This document shows, piece after piece, positions 1-8,203 of a stretch of 64,000 bases of DNA (position 1 is its first letter; each line of letters starts with the position of its first letter). Source of the stretch: Selenomonas sp. GACV-9 (GTDB taxonomy: Bacteria > Bacillota > Negativicutes > Selenomonadales > Selenomonadaceae); NCBI GenBank assembly GCA_900116485.1, contig FPAX01000001.1, positions 248,001 to 312,000 of the forward strand, written 5' to 3'. The notes beneath the pieces were generated by a model that was not told the DNA's origin, made no database searches, and saw nothing but the letters and a program-made list of their open reading frames with translations. A program made the position numbers and the translations under genes.

Positions 1-1209
1 TAAATCAGTTACAGCATTAGTTAACGCAACTCCCCCCAAACTAAGTTTATCATTTTGCTTAGTAGGCGTTGCATTATTTGTATTGACTTCTTTTCCGATA
101 TTTTGCTGATTAAATGTGTTGCCATTGTATTGTATGCGAATTTCATAGGTCGGTGGATTAGAATACTTTGCATCTTTACCACCTATGTATTTTTCTGATT
201 CAGGTATTGGCGCAGGTGTTCCATCAGAATGATAGGCATTTACTTGTATAATCCTGCATTTATCATCATATTTTAGAGCAACTTTATAAAATTTTTCTCT
301 TATTGTATCAAGTGGTTTTTCATCTTTATCTAATGTTTCTATCGTTATAGGATAAGGATTATTATCTGTGTATGTATAACGTACAATAGCGCCCCAGCAC
401 AGTGCATCAAATCTATTATTACGTGGAATTATAGGACTACTGAATTTGCTGATAATAATTCCACCACGATCCGGTTGAAACGGTTGCAGGCCTTCTGAAT
501 AAAAAACCTCATAATATCTATTTTCGATAATGCGATTGTTGGAATCATATTTGTATTCATGGCGCATGCCAATATCGCCATTATCTCTCTTAAGAGAAAT
601 TGATGATGGTAATAATGTACTATTATATTCCCATATATACTCAGTGGTCTTTTTATCATTTGAATCATATTGCTGAATGCTAGTTATTTTATCATCTTTA
701 TAGGTTAAGGTATACTTTTCAGATAATGAATTACCTAATTTCACTAATACAGTTTTGGGTAGTCCGACGGCTCCATCGACTAATGTATATTTATTTGAAA
801 TTTTGTCATTTTTGTCCGGTTTCCACTCATATTCCAAATCTTTACCATTCACATTAACAGCAAGTTCTTGAAATACAATAGAATCATATGATGTAAAAAA
901 GAAATCAGTCATTGGTTTTAATACAAAAATGCAACCATAATCTAAATTACCATCATTAACGGCAGTTATTCTTTTTAATGTTCCATCCTCTTTTTCTACT
1001 TTTAAAGTTACCCCTGCATTATTTGCTTCACTATCTTTAACTTTGCATATACCAATAAATTTCCCATTTGGAAGCATTACGATTTGTCTGTAATAGCCTG
1101 CCTCAATATTTTGCCAAGACATATCGACATTAGTAAAAAATGAGCTCAGCATTATAATAACAAAGAGTATTACCACTCCAATCCCGCCGAGCTTCATAAT
1201 CTTTTCCAT
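1..1209 (-). CDS. Signal-anchored secreted protein with YD-like segments (3' end outside window)
   Basis: An open frame runs from ATG at 1209 to the window edge, 403 codons with no stop, so the C-terminus is missing. A GGGAGGTG ribosome binding site precedes the ATG. The N-terminus has a short basic stretch and a hydrophobic segment (residues about 8-25), so the protein is exported or membrane-anchored. The rest is polar, rich in Asn, Lys and Asp. Segments such as EYKYDSNNRIIENRYYE (about residues 220-240) and LTYKDDKITSIQQYD resemble the YD motif of RHS/wall-associated proteins, but no complete RHS core is seen. The region is clearly more AT-rich than the genome block from 3600 on, which suggests recent acquisition. 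Function unknown. Confidence 0.75.
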   Translation of the reverse strand, partial: MEKIMKLGGIGVVILFVIIMLSSFFTNVDMSWQNIEAGYYRQIVMLPNGKFIGICKVKDSEANNAGVTLKVEKEDGTLKRITAVNDGNLDYGCIFVLKPMTDFFFTSYDSIVFQELAVNVNGKDLEYEWKPDKNDKISNKYTLVDGAVGLPKTVLVKLGNSLSEKYTLTYKDDKITSIQQYDSNDKKTTEYIWEYNSTLLPSSISLKRDNGDIGMRHEYKYDSNNRIIENRYYEVFYSEGLQPFQPDRGGIIISKFSSPIIPRNNRFDALCWGAIVRYTYTDNNPYPITIETLDKDEKPLDTIREKFYKVALKYDDKCRIIQVNAYHSDGTPAPIPESEKYIGGKDAKYSNPPTYEIRIQYNGNTFNQQNIGKEVNTNNATPTKQNDKLSLGGVALTNAVTDL

Positions 1210-1301
1210 TATGAACACCTCCCATTATAACCGCTTTAATTTATCATATAGCTACTACCAGCTCAATATTTCCATCTTTTACAATTAAAGTAATTCCTTA
1301 C

Positions 1302-1979
1302 TTAAATTTTGTATTTTTCTCTAGCCACTTGGCAAATAGACATAAGCGCATAATAATTTACCCTATGCGGATATTTTGAAGCCGGATGATAATAATCTAT
1401 CACCAATTTACCATTCCATTCACCAAACAAAGTCATATCCGTTTTATTATTCTTCCAGTCATCACCCAGTATAACTCTTAGGCAATGGCTGGTATAACCG
1501 CATACAATGATGTCAGGATTGATAATATCCAGTTCTCGGCGTAAAAAAACTCTATCCTCCTTAGCATATTTCTTCAATTCCTGGTAATCGGACTTCGATT
1601 GACCATTACTCTTTTTGACATTAATAACGGCTATGCGGTTTATATTCTGTCGGATATTGGTCTGTATTCTCTCTTGATCATACTCCTTGCCGTCACCAAA
1701 TGCCTGAAAGATTGCCTCCGTCCAAACAGCCACCTTCTTCCACATTTGCCATGGGCCACTAGCTTGCAAATTCTCTACTAAATTATAACCTTCATCATCG
1801 TGACGGGCTTCTTTCAATAAGTAGCAAATCTTTGGTGTAGATTGCCCATACCAATCCTCCGGCGATACAATGCCATCACGGATGAATCGCTCATAGCCCT
1901 TTCGCTTATGTGCCGCTTCCCATTCTTGAAATAGCGACTCCATTTCTGCACGCATTATTTTGATATTCATAGCATCCAA
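1302..1979 (-). CDS. Uracil-DNA-glycosylase-superfamily-like protein
   Basis: A protein of about 226 residues. The proposed start is TTG at 1979, 8 nt after AGAGGTG; ATG at 1970 is possible, and the frame stays open up to 2024. It contains a PKICYLLKEA strand near the N-terminus, a central NPDIIVCGYTS segment, and a late DYYHPASKYPH segment. The combination of an early strand, a mid-protein NPDIIV strand and a terminal HPA/S motif resembles the UDG superfamily, but I do not see a complete catalytic motif set. It may be a nucleic-acid or nucleotide-binding relative rather than an active glycosylase. It lies in the AT-rich accessory stretch between an exported protein and a resolvase. Family assignment is from motif resemblance only. 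Confidence 0.55.
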   Translation of the reverse strand: MDAMNIKIMRAEMESLFQEWEAAHKRKGYERFIRDGIVSPEDWYGQSTPKICYLLKEARHDDEGYNLVENLQASGPWQMWKKVAVWTEAIFQAFGDGKEYDQERIQTNIRQNINRIAVINVKKSNGQSKSDYQELKKYAKEDRVFLRRELDIINPDIIVCGYTSHCLRVILGDDWKNNKTDMTLFGEWNGKLVIDYYHPASKYPHRVNYYALMSICQVAREKYKI

Positions 1980-2125
1980 TCCCAATACACCTCTTTCCCA
2001 ATAATAGGGCGTAAATAATACCATGGTAAAATTAACACTAAAAAAAATCCGTCATTTACAAGAAAAAAGCGGTAAAATGCCGAAAAAGAACCAAAAACAA
2101 CCAAACTTCAAGCCAAATCAAAGAA

Positions 2126-2160
2126 TCCATGGACCGTAAAAAAAACCATGGATTTTTTTA
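2126..2160. repeat. Short inverted repeat downstream of the resolvase gene
   Basis: AATCCATGG and CCATGGATT flank an A-rich loop and are followed by a T run on the plus strand. It lies just past the resolvase stop. On the plus strand it looks like an intrinsic terminator, but no plus-strand gene precedes it. On the minus strand the T run falls in the loop. Its role is uncertain. Confidence 0.35.
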
Positions 2161-2163
2161 CGT

Positions 2164-2784
2164 TCACGCGTCAGTTGACGCATTGGCCCACTTCAAGAAG
2201 GTAGGCGTTGAAACGCCTAGCGCCTCTGCGGCCTTGCGGGCGGAGACTTTTCCGGCTTTCCATTGGGCGTGGATTGCTGGAAATCCCTTGGGTTTCTCCA
2301 TTGGCTTTCTGCCCAGGGTCACGCCTCTTGCCCGGGCCGCTGCCAGTCCTTCCATGGTGCGCTGGTGGTTCATGTTCCGTTCCGTTTCCGCAACGTAGGA
2401 AAAGACTTGAATGACCAGATTGGAGATGAGTTTTGCCGTGAGGTCATCCCCGTATTTATTGCGGGTATCGAGGAGCGGCAGGTCTATGACCACAATGGCG
2501 GCCTCCTTCTCCTTGGTGATGATGTCCAGCTGACGGGTCATCTCGTCATAATTGCGCCCCAGCCTGTCCAGGCTCTTTACCACCAAGGTATCGCCAGGGG
2601 TAAGGCGCTTCATCATTTTGGTGTAGGCAGGACGGTCAAAGTCCTTGCCGCTTTGCTTGTCCACAAAGATACATTTCTTCGGAATACCGAAGTCTGCCAG
2701 TGCTATCCACTGCCGGTCATCTCTCTGTGAAACAGTAGATACACGAATGTAACCGTATACAGTACCATTGTTGTTCTTTTTCAT
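2164..2784 (-). CDS. Small serine recombinase (resolvase/invertase family)
   Basis: A 206-residue protein. The ATG at 2784 is chosen because GGAGG lies 8 nt upstream; a codon five positions earlier would also be in frame. The N-terminal catalytic domain starts YGYIRVST, with Ser16 as the expected nucleophile. It continues with the resolvase signature segments VDKQSGKDFDRPAY and DTLVVKSLDRLGRN. The C-terminal 45 residues form a Hin-like helix-turn-helix (KVSARKAAEALGVSTPTFLKW). Length and domain order match Tn3-type resolvases and Pin-type invertases. No transposase, inverted repeats or invertible segment were recognised nearby, so it may be a remnant of a mobile element. Confidence 0.9.
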   Translation of the reverse strand: MKKNNNGTVYGYIRVSTVSQRDDRQWIALADFGIPKKCIFVDKQSGKDFDRPAYTKMMKRLTPGDTLVVKSLDRLGRNYDEMTRQLDIITKEKEAAIVVIDLPLLDTRNKYGDDLTAKLISNLVIQVFSYVAETERNMNHQRTMEGLAAARARGVTLGRKPMEKPKGFPAIHAQWKAGKVSARKAAEALGVSTPTFLKWANASTDA

Positions 2785-2874
2785 AAGCAATTCCTCCATT
2801 CAAAACTATGTTAGAGCAACAAGTTCATTTTAGAGGAATCCCTGATTGTATAGGAATTTTATAAATCGCAAATG

Positions 2875-2914
2875 GGGCGGCGTTGACTGGTCAATTTGAC
2901 TGTCAACGCCGCCC
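2875..2914. repeat. 13-bp perfect-stem hairpin carrying two TTGAC/GTCAA palindromes
   Basis: The arms 2875-2887 and 2902-2914 are perfect complements (GGGCGGCGTTGAC) around a 14-nt loop. Inside are TTGACTGGTCAA (2883-2894) and TTGACTGTCAA (2896-2906), whose starts are 13 bp apart. It follows the yvrJ stop on the minus strand and could end the DUF2922-yvrJ transcript, although only three T residues follow. Confidence 0.6.
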
Positions 2915-2922
2915 GCCTTATG

Positions 2923-3072
2923 TCATTTTTCCAACCGTTTCAGCTCCTGTATCAGCTCGCCTAACTTGCCGGTGAATTTATCCATGGACTTCTGGAAGCT
3001 GGTCAATAGATAAAAGGTCACCACAATGGGAAAGCCCACGGCAGAAACGGCGGTGAGGATGGTTTATTCCAT
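2923..3072 (-). pseudogene. YvrJ-family small membrane protein, in-frame stop at codon 3
   Basis: Downstream of an AAGGAGG ribosome binding site, ATG (3072) is followed by GAA and then TAA (3064-3066). The same frame then stays open for 46 codons to TGA at 2923. That frame encodes VSAVGFPIVVTFYLLTSF and an amphipathic tail ending in ELIQELKRLEK, which is the typical YvrJ layout of one membrane helix plus a short charged tail. Start codon and ribosome site are intact, so a nonsense mutation in the third codon is the simplest reading. A sequencing error or initiation at a non-standard codon cannot be excluded. YvrJ genes are commonly found beside DUF2922 genes, as here. Confidence 0.6.
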
Positions 3073-3084
3073 AAGAGCGCCTCC

Positions 3085-3300
3085 TTAAGGCAATGCCTGT
3101 TCATCCACAATGCGCAGATAGGCTTTCTTATAGCCATTGACCGTAGCTCCGTTTTCTGCCAGGAGACAGCGACGTTCCAAGATTTCCATCATGGCTTTAT
3201 AAACCTCATTTTCCGTCAGGCCCTCGCGCGGGTCGGGGATGGAAATGGCGGTATTTTTGCCGTTTTCCACCGCAAACTCAATCAAAAGCGTTTCTTTCAT
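3085..3300 (-). CDS. DUF2922 family protein
   Basis: A 71-residue protein starting at ATG 3300, behind AAGGAGGGCTAGACC. It has the DUF2922 pattern: an N-terminal beta pair (TLLIEFAVENGKNTAISIPDP), the LTENEVYKAMMEIL helix, and a C-terminal strand region (GYKKAYLRIVDEQ). The function of the family is unknown. It precedes the broken yvrJ gene by 12 bp, so the two were probably co-transcribed. The leader (3301-3525) is long and potentially structured. Confidence 0.8.
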   Translation of the reverse strand: MKETLLIEFAVENGKNTAISIPDPREGLTENEVYKAMMEILERRCLLAENGATVNGYKKAYLRIVDEQALP

Positions 3301-3526
3301 GGTCTAGCCCTCCTTAATGTTCTTCTACCAAGGAACTAGCGTCAAGCGCCCGATACCGTCAACGGAGGACTTCTGCAAATTGCTGAGCTTCGTTCCTTAA
3401 GATGTACCAATATCAGAATTGACATGTCAAATAAACGGGGCTCTCTGGCTTAGGTAGCCACGCGTTACCTGTTACTCGTTGCGTCTATCCGGCCAGCAAT
3501 AGAATCGCTTGAATCTCCCTCCTGAC
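3301..3526 (-). promoter_or_regulatory. Long leader of the DUF2922-yvrJ unit with palindrome and possible promoter
   Basis: No gene is seen between the ilvD terminator and the DUF2922 start. Reading on the minus strand, TTGACATGTCAA (3419-3430) could supply a -35 box (TTGACA), with TACATC 18 nt on as a weak -10. Downstream, AAGGAAC and GTTCCTT can close a stem of about 70 nt that contains a CCGTTGACGG hairpin. Upstream of the promoter, GGTAACGCGTGGCTACC and other short complementary blocks could also fold. I could not match either part to a known riboswitch. Confidence 0.35.
3419..3430. repeat. TTGAC-NN-GTCAA palindrome
   Basis: An exact TTGACATGTCAA copy in the leader of the DUF2922 gene; on the minus strand it could serve as a -35 (TTGACA). 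Confidence 0.85.
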
Positions 3527-3561
3527 AAAAAAAGCCCCGGCAAAAGTCAATTCTGCCGGGG
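3527..3561 (-). terminator. Intrinsic terminator of ilvD
   Basis: On the minus strand, CCCCGGCA and TGCCGGGG form an 8-bp stem with an 11-nt loop, followed by C and seven T. It lies about 75 nt past the ilvD stop. Confidence 0.85.
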
Positions 3562-3638
3562 ACTATATCTTCCAAGTCTTTCCTAAAAAATGAACTTATA
3601 TCATGGACACAAACCATGACAATTCATAACCCGAAGGC

Positions 3639-5291
3639 TTATTTGAGTACGGCACCGGTGCTGGCCGAGGTCGTGAGTTTTGCATATCTTGACAAATAGC
3701 CATGCTTGATCTTGGGCTCTGGCTGTTTCCAGTCAGCCTTGCGCCTAGCGAGCTCCTCGTCGCTGACCTTGAGCTCAAGCTTGCGGTTCGGGATATCGAT
3801 GCAGATGATATCGCCGTCCTCGATCAGGGCAATCGGGCCGCCCTCCATCGCCTCAGGCGAGACATGGCCGACGCAGGCGCCCTGGCTGGCACCGCTGAAG
3901 CGGCCATCGGTTATGAGGCCGACCTTTAGTCCGCGGCCTGTGATAACAGCCGTCGGGTTTAGCATCTCCTGCATGCCCGGGCCGCCCTTCGGGCCCTCGT
4001 AGCGGATGACGACGACATCGCCATCGACAATCTCGCCAGCCATGATGGCATCGCAGGCCTCAGTCTCCGAGTTGTAGCACTTGGCCTTGCCCTCGTAAGT
4101 CAGCATATCCTCTTTGACAGCCGAGGCCTTGACGACTGCATAATCCGGGGCTAGATTGCCCTTGAGGATGGCGATGCCGCCTTCTTTGCGGTAGGGGTCC
4201 TCGACGCTGTGGATGACCGTGCGGTCAAGCACCTTGGCATCCTTGATGCGGTCGCCCATCGACCCCGTGACCGTCAGGGCATCAAGATGGATGAGGTCTT
4301 TCTTCGCAAGCTCATTCATGACAGCCGAGATGCCGCCAGCCTCGTCGAGGTCGACCATATGATGCGTGCCTGCCGGGCTGAGCTTCGTGATATACGGCGT
4401 GCGGCGCGAAATCTCGTCGAACAGCGGCGCCGGGATCTCGATGCCAGCCTCATGGGCGATGGCCGTCAGATGCAGTACCGTATTCGACGAGCCGCCGATG
4501 CCCATATCGACGGTGATCGCATTTTCAAAGGCCTTGCGGGTCAGGATGTCCCGCGGCTTGATATCTTTTTCGATGAGATCCATGATGACGGCACCAGCGC
4601 GCTTCGCCAGCAGACGACGGGCGCCCGTATAGGCTGCTGGAATCGTGCCGTTGCCAGGCAGAGCCATGCCGAGGACCTCAGAAAGCGAGTTCATCGTATT
4701 GGCGGTGAACAGGCCGGCACAGGAGCCGCAGCCCGGGCAGCACTTAGCCTCGAGCTCCTCCATCTCCTCGGCAGCCATCTCGCCTGCCGCAAACTTGCCT
4801 GCAGCTTCAAAGGCCTGGCTGACGCTGACATCGCGGCCATGGAAACGGCCTGGCAGCATCGGGCCGCCCGATACGACGACGCAGGGAATATTGAGACGGG
4901 CTGCTGCCATCAGCATGCCCGGTACGACCTTATCGCAGTTTGGAATCAATACGAGGCCATCAAAGCCGGAGGCCATAGCCACGGATTCCACGGAGTCAGC
5001 GATGAGCTCACGGCTGGCCAGTGAGTATTTCATGCCCGTATGGCCCATGGCAATGCCGTCGCAAACGCCGATGGCCGGGAACTCGACAGGCGTACCGCCT
5101 GCCGCAGCGACACCGAGCTTGGCCGCCTCGGCGATTTCGCGCAGATGGATATGACCAGGGATGATCTCGTTGAAGGAATTGCAGATACCAATCAGCGGTT
5201 TACGCAAATCCTCCGGACCATAGCCATTGGCATGAAACAGGGAACGATGGGCACAGCGCGTAGCGCCTCTTTTGACGATGTCACTTCTCAT
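3639..5291 (-). CDS. ilvD: Dihydroxy-acid dehydratase
   Basis: A 550-residue cytoplasmic enzyme that dehydrates 2,3-dihydroxy-acids to 2-keto acids in valine, isoleucine and (via valine precursors) leucine and pantothenate synthesis. The iron-sulfur cysteines are visible in [11 protein letters not shown] (Cys119) and [12 protein letters not shown] (Cys184-191), along with the [11 protein letters not shown] segment near residues 74-84. Length and ends match the IlvD family. ATG 5291 has AGGAGAG upstream. No other branched-chain amino acid gene is adjacent, and no T-box leader was recognised in the 160 bp upstream. It has its own terminator at 3527-3561, so it is probably monocistronic. Confidence 0.97.
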   Translation of the reverse strand: MRSDIVKRGATRCAHRSLFHANGYGPEDLRKPLIGICNSFNEIIPGHIHLREIAEAAKLGVAAAGGTPVEFPAIGVCDGIAMGHTGMKYSLASRELIADSVESVAMASGFDGLVLIPNCDKVVPGMLMAAARLNIPCVVVSGGPMLPGRFHGRDVSVSQAFEAAGKFAAGEMAAEEMEELEAKCCPGCGSCAGLFTANTMNSLSEVLGMALPGNGTIPAAYTGARRLLAKRAGAVIMDLIEKDIKPRDILTRKAFENAITVDMGIGGSSNTVLHLTAIAHEAGIEIPAPLFDEISRRTPYITKLSPAGTHHMVDLDEAGGISAVMNELAKKDLIHLDALTVTGSMGDRIKDAKVLDRTVIHSVEDPYRKEGGIAILKGNLAPDYAVVKASAVKEDMLTYEGKAKCYNSETEACDAIMAGEIVDGDVVVIRYEGPKGGPGMQEMLNPTAVITGRGLKVGLITDGRFSGASQGACVGHVSPEAMEGGPIALIEDGDIICIDIPNRKLELKVSDEELARRKADWKQPEPKIKHGYLSRYAKLTTSASTGAVLK

Positions 5292-5452
5292 TTTTCAACT
5301 CTCCTAATCTGAGATATATTTTGTCTATCGTATCAATACATTTGCTGACAATATCTCGCTACATAGTTACAATTCTACTGCATATATGCGATTTATTCAA
5401 GGGATTAACGTTAAATAATTTACAAAGTTACATGCCAAGTATACAGGTTGGG

Positions 5453-5989
5453 TCAAAATTCGATGCCGAGCTGCGCTTTGATGCCCTGGGTATATGGATG
5501 CTTGATTTCCTTCATCTCGGTCACCAGGTCAGCCTTGTCGATGACCCCCGGCGCTGCATCGCGGCCCGTCAACACGAGATGCAGTTCTGGCGGGCGGCAG
5601 GCCAAGAGGTCGAGGACCTGCGCCTCGGTAATCAGGTTGAATTTGACCGCATAGTTTATCTCATCGAGAATGACAAGGTCGTATTTTCCGCTCGTGATGG
5701 CCTCCTTCGCCATAGCCAGTGCCTCGGCAGCAGCTTTTAGATGCTCGGCCTGCTCATGCTCATCGGTATTCGTGAACCCAAGTCCGCACTGGCGAATCTC
5801 GATGCGTCCATCCGCGGCCGCAAGGGTTTCGAGTGTCTTGAGCTCCCCGTATTTCCAGCCGCCCTTGATGAACTGCAGTATAAGGACGCGGAATCCATCT
5901 CCCCAGGCGCGGACAGCAAGTCCTAATGCTGCTGTCGTTTTTCCCTTGCCATTTCCCGTATGAACGATGACTAACCCATGCTTTTCCAT
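5453..5989 (-). CDS. cobO: Corrinoid adenosyltransferase
   Basis: A 178-residue protein of the CobO/CobA/BtuR family, which transfers the adenosyl group of ATP to cob(I)alamin to make adenosylcobalamin. It has a modified P-loop, HTGNGKGKTTA (about residues 10-20), and the Walker-B-like segment YDLVILDEINYAVKF. The start is set at ATG 5989, which follows GAGGTGATAGGT; three codons further upstream fall inside the ribosome binding site. It stands alone, with no other cobalamin gene in the window. Here it probably serves salvage or completes a pathway encoded elsewhere. Confidence 0.95.
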   Translation of the reverse strand: MEKHGLVIVHTGNGKGKTTAALGLAVRAWGDGFRVLILQFIKGGWKYGELKTLETLAAADGRIEIRQCGLGFTNTDEHEQAEHLKAAAEALAMAKEAITSGKYDLVILDEINYAVKFNLITEAQVLDLLACRPPELHLVLTGRDAAPGVIDKADLVTEMKEIKHPYTQGIKAQLGIEF

Positions 5990-6091
5990 ACCTATCACCT
6001 CAGAAATATGCTATAATAAATTTCGTACATCTTGTACCTATATTATTTTACGCTAATTTTCGAAAAAAATCCTGCAATCTGGTGTGTTTAT

Positions 6092-7708
6092 ATGAAGAAA
6101 TTTTTCCTTTTTGTTGTTATCATTTTTTCCTTTACGGCGCTGTCGGCCTTTATGGCTGAAAAAACCGATATACTCGGGCTGCGCAATATAACGCTGGAGA
6201 CTTCGTTTCACGAAACGGACGGTCATATGATCCTTTCCTGGGATCCGCTTCCTTATCCATGTTTCTATAAAGTTGAGACATATTCGCGCACGACAGGACT
6301 TGTAAGCGGTGAACCAGAATATCATTTCTTTACGAGTGGCTATACGATGAACTCGACTTTTGAGGTGCCCCGCAGCGGTATCCCGACGACGTATCGCGTA
6401 ACGGCCTATGGCATGTTCGGCCAGCTGACGCCGCCCTCTGAACCCATCGACAATCCAATCTATGCGAAATCGCCGGAGTCGCCGGTAACGATTTATCACT
6501 ATACCGAGGATAATCCGGCCAGTCTTATGCCCTTCCTCGTCTGGCATGCGATTCCCAACGCTGTCTGCTATGAGGTGGAGCTGCTTTCAGGCAAACCAGC
6601 TCAGGAAGGCGGCACTGCTCACGATAAGGCTAACCATCTTGAGAGCACGAATCAGATCTTTACGAATGGCTGGCAAGCAGATCTCAAGAAATATGCCAAC
6701 CGCAAGTTCATCTACTGGCGTGTGCGCGCCCTCGACATCCATCACAACCCGATGGGCGAATTCTCCAAGGCTGAGGAACTCCATATCAATCCTGATCTGC
6801 CGCTGCCAAACCGTCCGCTACTCAATACCTTTGACCAGATGCCGAACTTCCAGATGCCGGTCTACCCAGTTTACCAGTGGATACCGCTTCACGATGCCGC
6901 CCGCTACGAAGTGGAGCTTTTGATCCATCCGCCTACGGAAGAACACGGCACGGTGGCCGATGTGGATGCAGTCTGGCGCAATACGGTAAACGGCGCTGCC
7001 TGCTACGACGAGTACGCGCGTCCCTACGCCGGCGACTACTACTGGCGTGTGCGCGCCGTCGACAAGCAGGGCTATACCATGGGAACCTGGTCTGACACCG
7101 AGCACTTCACGATGCCCGATCTGCCCGAACGCGTGCCTGTGGCTGTTCTTGGCGACAGCATCACCCATGGCGGCGGTGCTGTCTCGAATTCACCGGCAGC
7201 TCTCGAGTACAGCTATACGACGTATTTTGATTTCCCCTGCCTGAACCTTGGCCGCAGCGGTGATACGTCAAAGATGACCCTTGACCGTTTCGATAGCGAT
7301 GTGCTGCCGTTCAAACCTATCAATCTGCTGATCCTCACAGGCACCAACAGTCTGCGCTCGTCGACCACCAGTGCTGAATCCGTGGTCAACGACCTCGAGG
7401 CCATCCGTGAGAAATGTATCAAGAATGACATCCGGCCGATTTTCCTGACGCTGATGCCCGTCAACCCGCCTAATATCCTTGTGGCCTTCCAGGCGCCGAC
7501 CGATCCGAAATGGCAGAAGAAACTGGCCACCATCAACGGGTGGATTCGTCAGCAGCAGTATTTTATCGATTTAGAGCCCTATTTCTATGATCCGACTCAT
7601 CGGTTCATGGACAACAAGTTCTCCGTCGATGGCCTGCATCCCGATATTCTCGGCAAACAGCTGATGGGCGAAATCATCAATATGAACCAGAGTAAACTGC
7701 TGAAATGA
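6092..7708 (+). CDS. Exported SGNH/GDSL hydrolase with N-terminal FN3/Ig-like modules
   Basis: A 538-residue protein. The ATG at 6092 opens directly into a signal sequence (MKKFFLFVVIIFSFTALSAF). Residues about 30-340 hold three or so beta-sandwich-like repeats, each with a WDPLPY/WHAIPN/WIPLHDAARYEVEL strand pair and a YYWRVRA-type strand. The SGNH domain starts near residue 350. GDSITHGG carries Ser356, GTNS is the block III equivalent, and DGLHP carries Asp513 and His516. The substrate is unknown; such enzymes often deacetylate or de-esterify polysaccharides in the periplasm or at the surface. A paralogue with the same layout lies at 20230-21618. A TATAAT at 6012-6017 lacks a convincing -35. 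Confidence 0.88.
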   Translation: MKKFFLFVVIIFSFTALSAFMAEKTDILGLRNITLETSFHETDGHMILSWDPLPYPCFYKVETYSRTTGLVSGEPEYHFFTSGYTMNSTFEVPRSGIPTTYRVTAYGMFGQLTPPSEPIDNPIYAKSPESPVTIYHYTEDNPASLMPFLVWHAIPNAVCYEVELLSGKPAQEGGTAHDKANHLESTNQIFTNGWQADLKKYANRKFIYWRVRALDIHHNPMGEFSKAEELHINPDLPLPNRPLLNTFDQMPNFQMPVYPVYQWIPLHDAARYEVELLIHPPTEEHGTVADVDAVWRNTVNGAACYDEYARPYAGDYYWRVRAVDKQGYTMGTWSDTEHFTMPDLPERVPVAVLGDSITHGGGAVSNSPAALEYSYTTYFDFPCLNLGRSGDTSKMTLDRFDSDVLPFKPINLLILTGTNSLRSSTTSAESVVNDLEAIREKCIKNDIRPIFLTLMPVNPPNILVAFQAPTDPKWQKKLATINGWIRQQQYFIDLEPYFYDPTHRFMDNKFSVDGLHPDILGKQLMGEIINMNQSKLLK

Positions 7709-7763
7709 AAGTGGTAAGTTTCGTATTAAATGCAATTGATTAAGATTATTTAAGAGAATCGTA

Positions 7764-7792
7764 TTGACACGTCAAAAATTAATGCGTATACT
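7764..7792 (+). promoter_or_regulatory. Sigma-70 promoter of the 7876 gene, overlapping a TTGAC/GTCAA palindrome
   Basis: TTGACA (7764-7769) and TATACT (7787-7792) are separated by 17 bp. The -35 box is the left half of the palindrome TTGACACGTCAA (7764-7775). A protein bound there would cover the -35. Confidence 0.8.
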
Positions 7793-7875
7793 ATCAAACA
7801 TGTTACATTTGATGGAACGATTGGGATGTTCCTGGTAACAGAATGGGATGAAAAGATGTATTAAGGAGTGTTGAT

Positions 7876-8136
7876 ATGAAAAATCTTGAATGGTGTGAAC
7901 TGACGAAGAATTTCTATGAATTCAAATACGTAGCCGACAGACTCGGTTTCTATGTACCGGAGCTGCAGCAGATGGAGCGCAGCCTTGAAGAGTGCCGTCC
8001 TTTTGCCGCCGACGCGGATGTCATGGCAAAAGTCTGCAACCTGTCCGAAGGCAGCATGCCACAGTTCGATTTCTCCGAACTGGCTACGGCTCATACGCCT
8101 GTCTACGACGAAGACGACAATCTCGCTCACGCTTAA
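7876..8136 (+). CDS. Small acidic protein of unknown function
   Basis: An 86-residue protein with AAGGAG upstream of ATG 7876. It has no signal peptide or membrane segment. It is acidic at the C-terminus (VYDEDDNLAHA) and has an amphipathic middle (YVPELQQMERSLEECRPF) and three cysteines. I do not recognise a family. It has its own near-consensus promoter with a palindromic site, an 80-nt leader containing a hairpin (GGAAC/GTTCC nested in GTTAC/GTAAC, about 7802-7841), and a strong terminator, so it is a dedicated single-gene unit. The leader and ribosome site carry several GGA or GGG triplets, which could be CsrA targets; this is speculation. Confidence 0.75.
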   Translation: MKNLEWCELTKNFYEFKYVADRLGFYVPELQQMERSLEECRPFAADADVMAKVCNLSEGSMPQFDFSELATAHTPVYDEDDNLAHA

Positions 8137-8148
8137 TCGAATAATAAA

Positions 8149-8188
8149 GATCGCCCGGCAGAGTTTATGCTCTGCCGGGCGATTTTTC
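8149..8188 (+). terminator. Intrinsic terminator after the 7876 gene
   Basis: A 14-bp stem (TCGCCCGGCAGAG with CTCTGCCGGGCGA plus flanks) with a 6-nt loop is followed by TTTTT on the plus strand. It also separates this gene from the convergent kinase gene. Confidence 0.9.
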
Positions 8189-8203
8189 GTTTCATCTTTT
8201 TAC

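Noticed and set aside
4209..5024. Plus-strand open frame within ilvD
   Set aside because: It is complementary to the conserved IlvD coding sequence and shows no domain.
5292..5452. T-box or other leader before ilvD
   Set aside because: No T-box signature, specifier stem or terminator could be found in the 160 bp.
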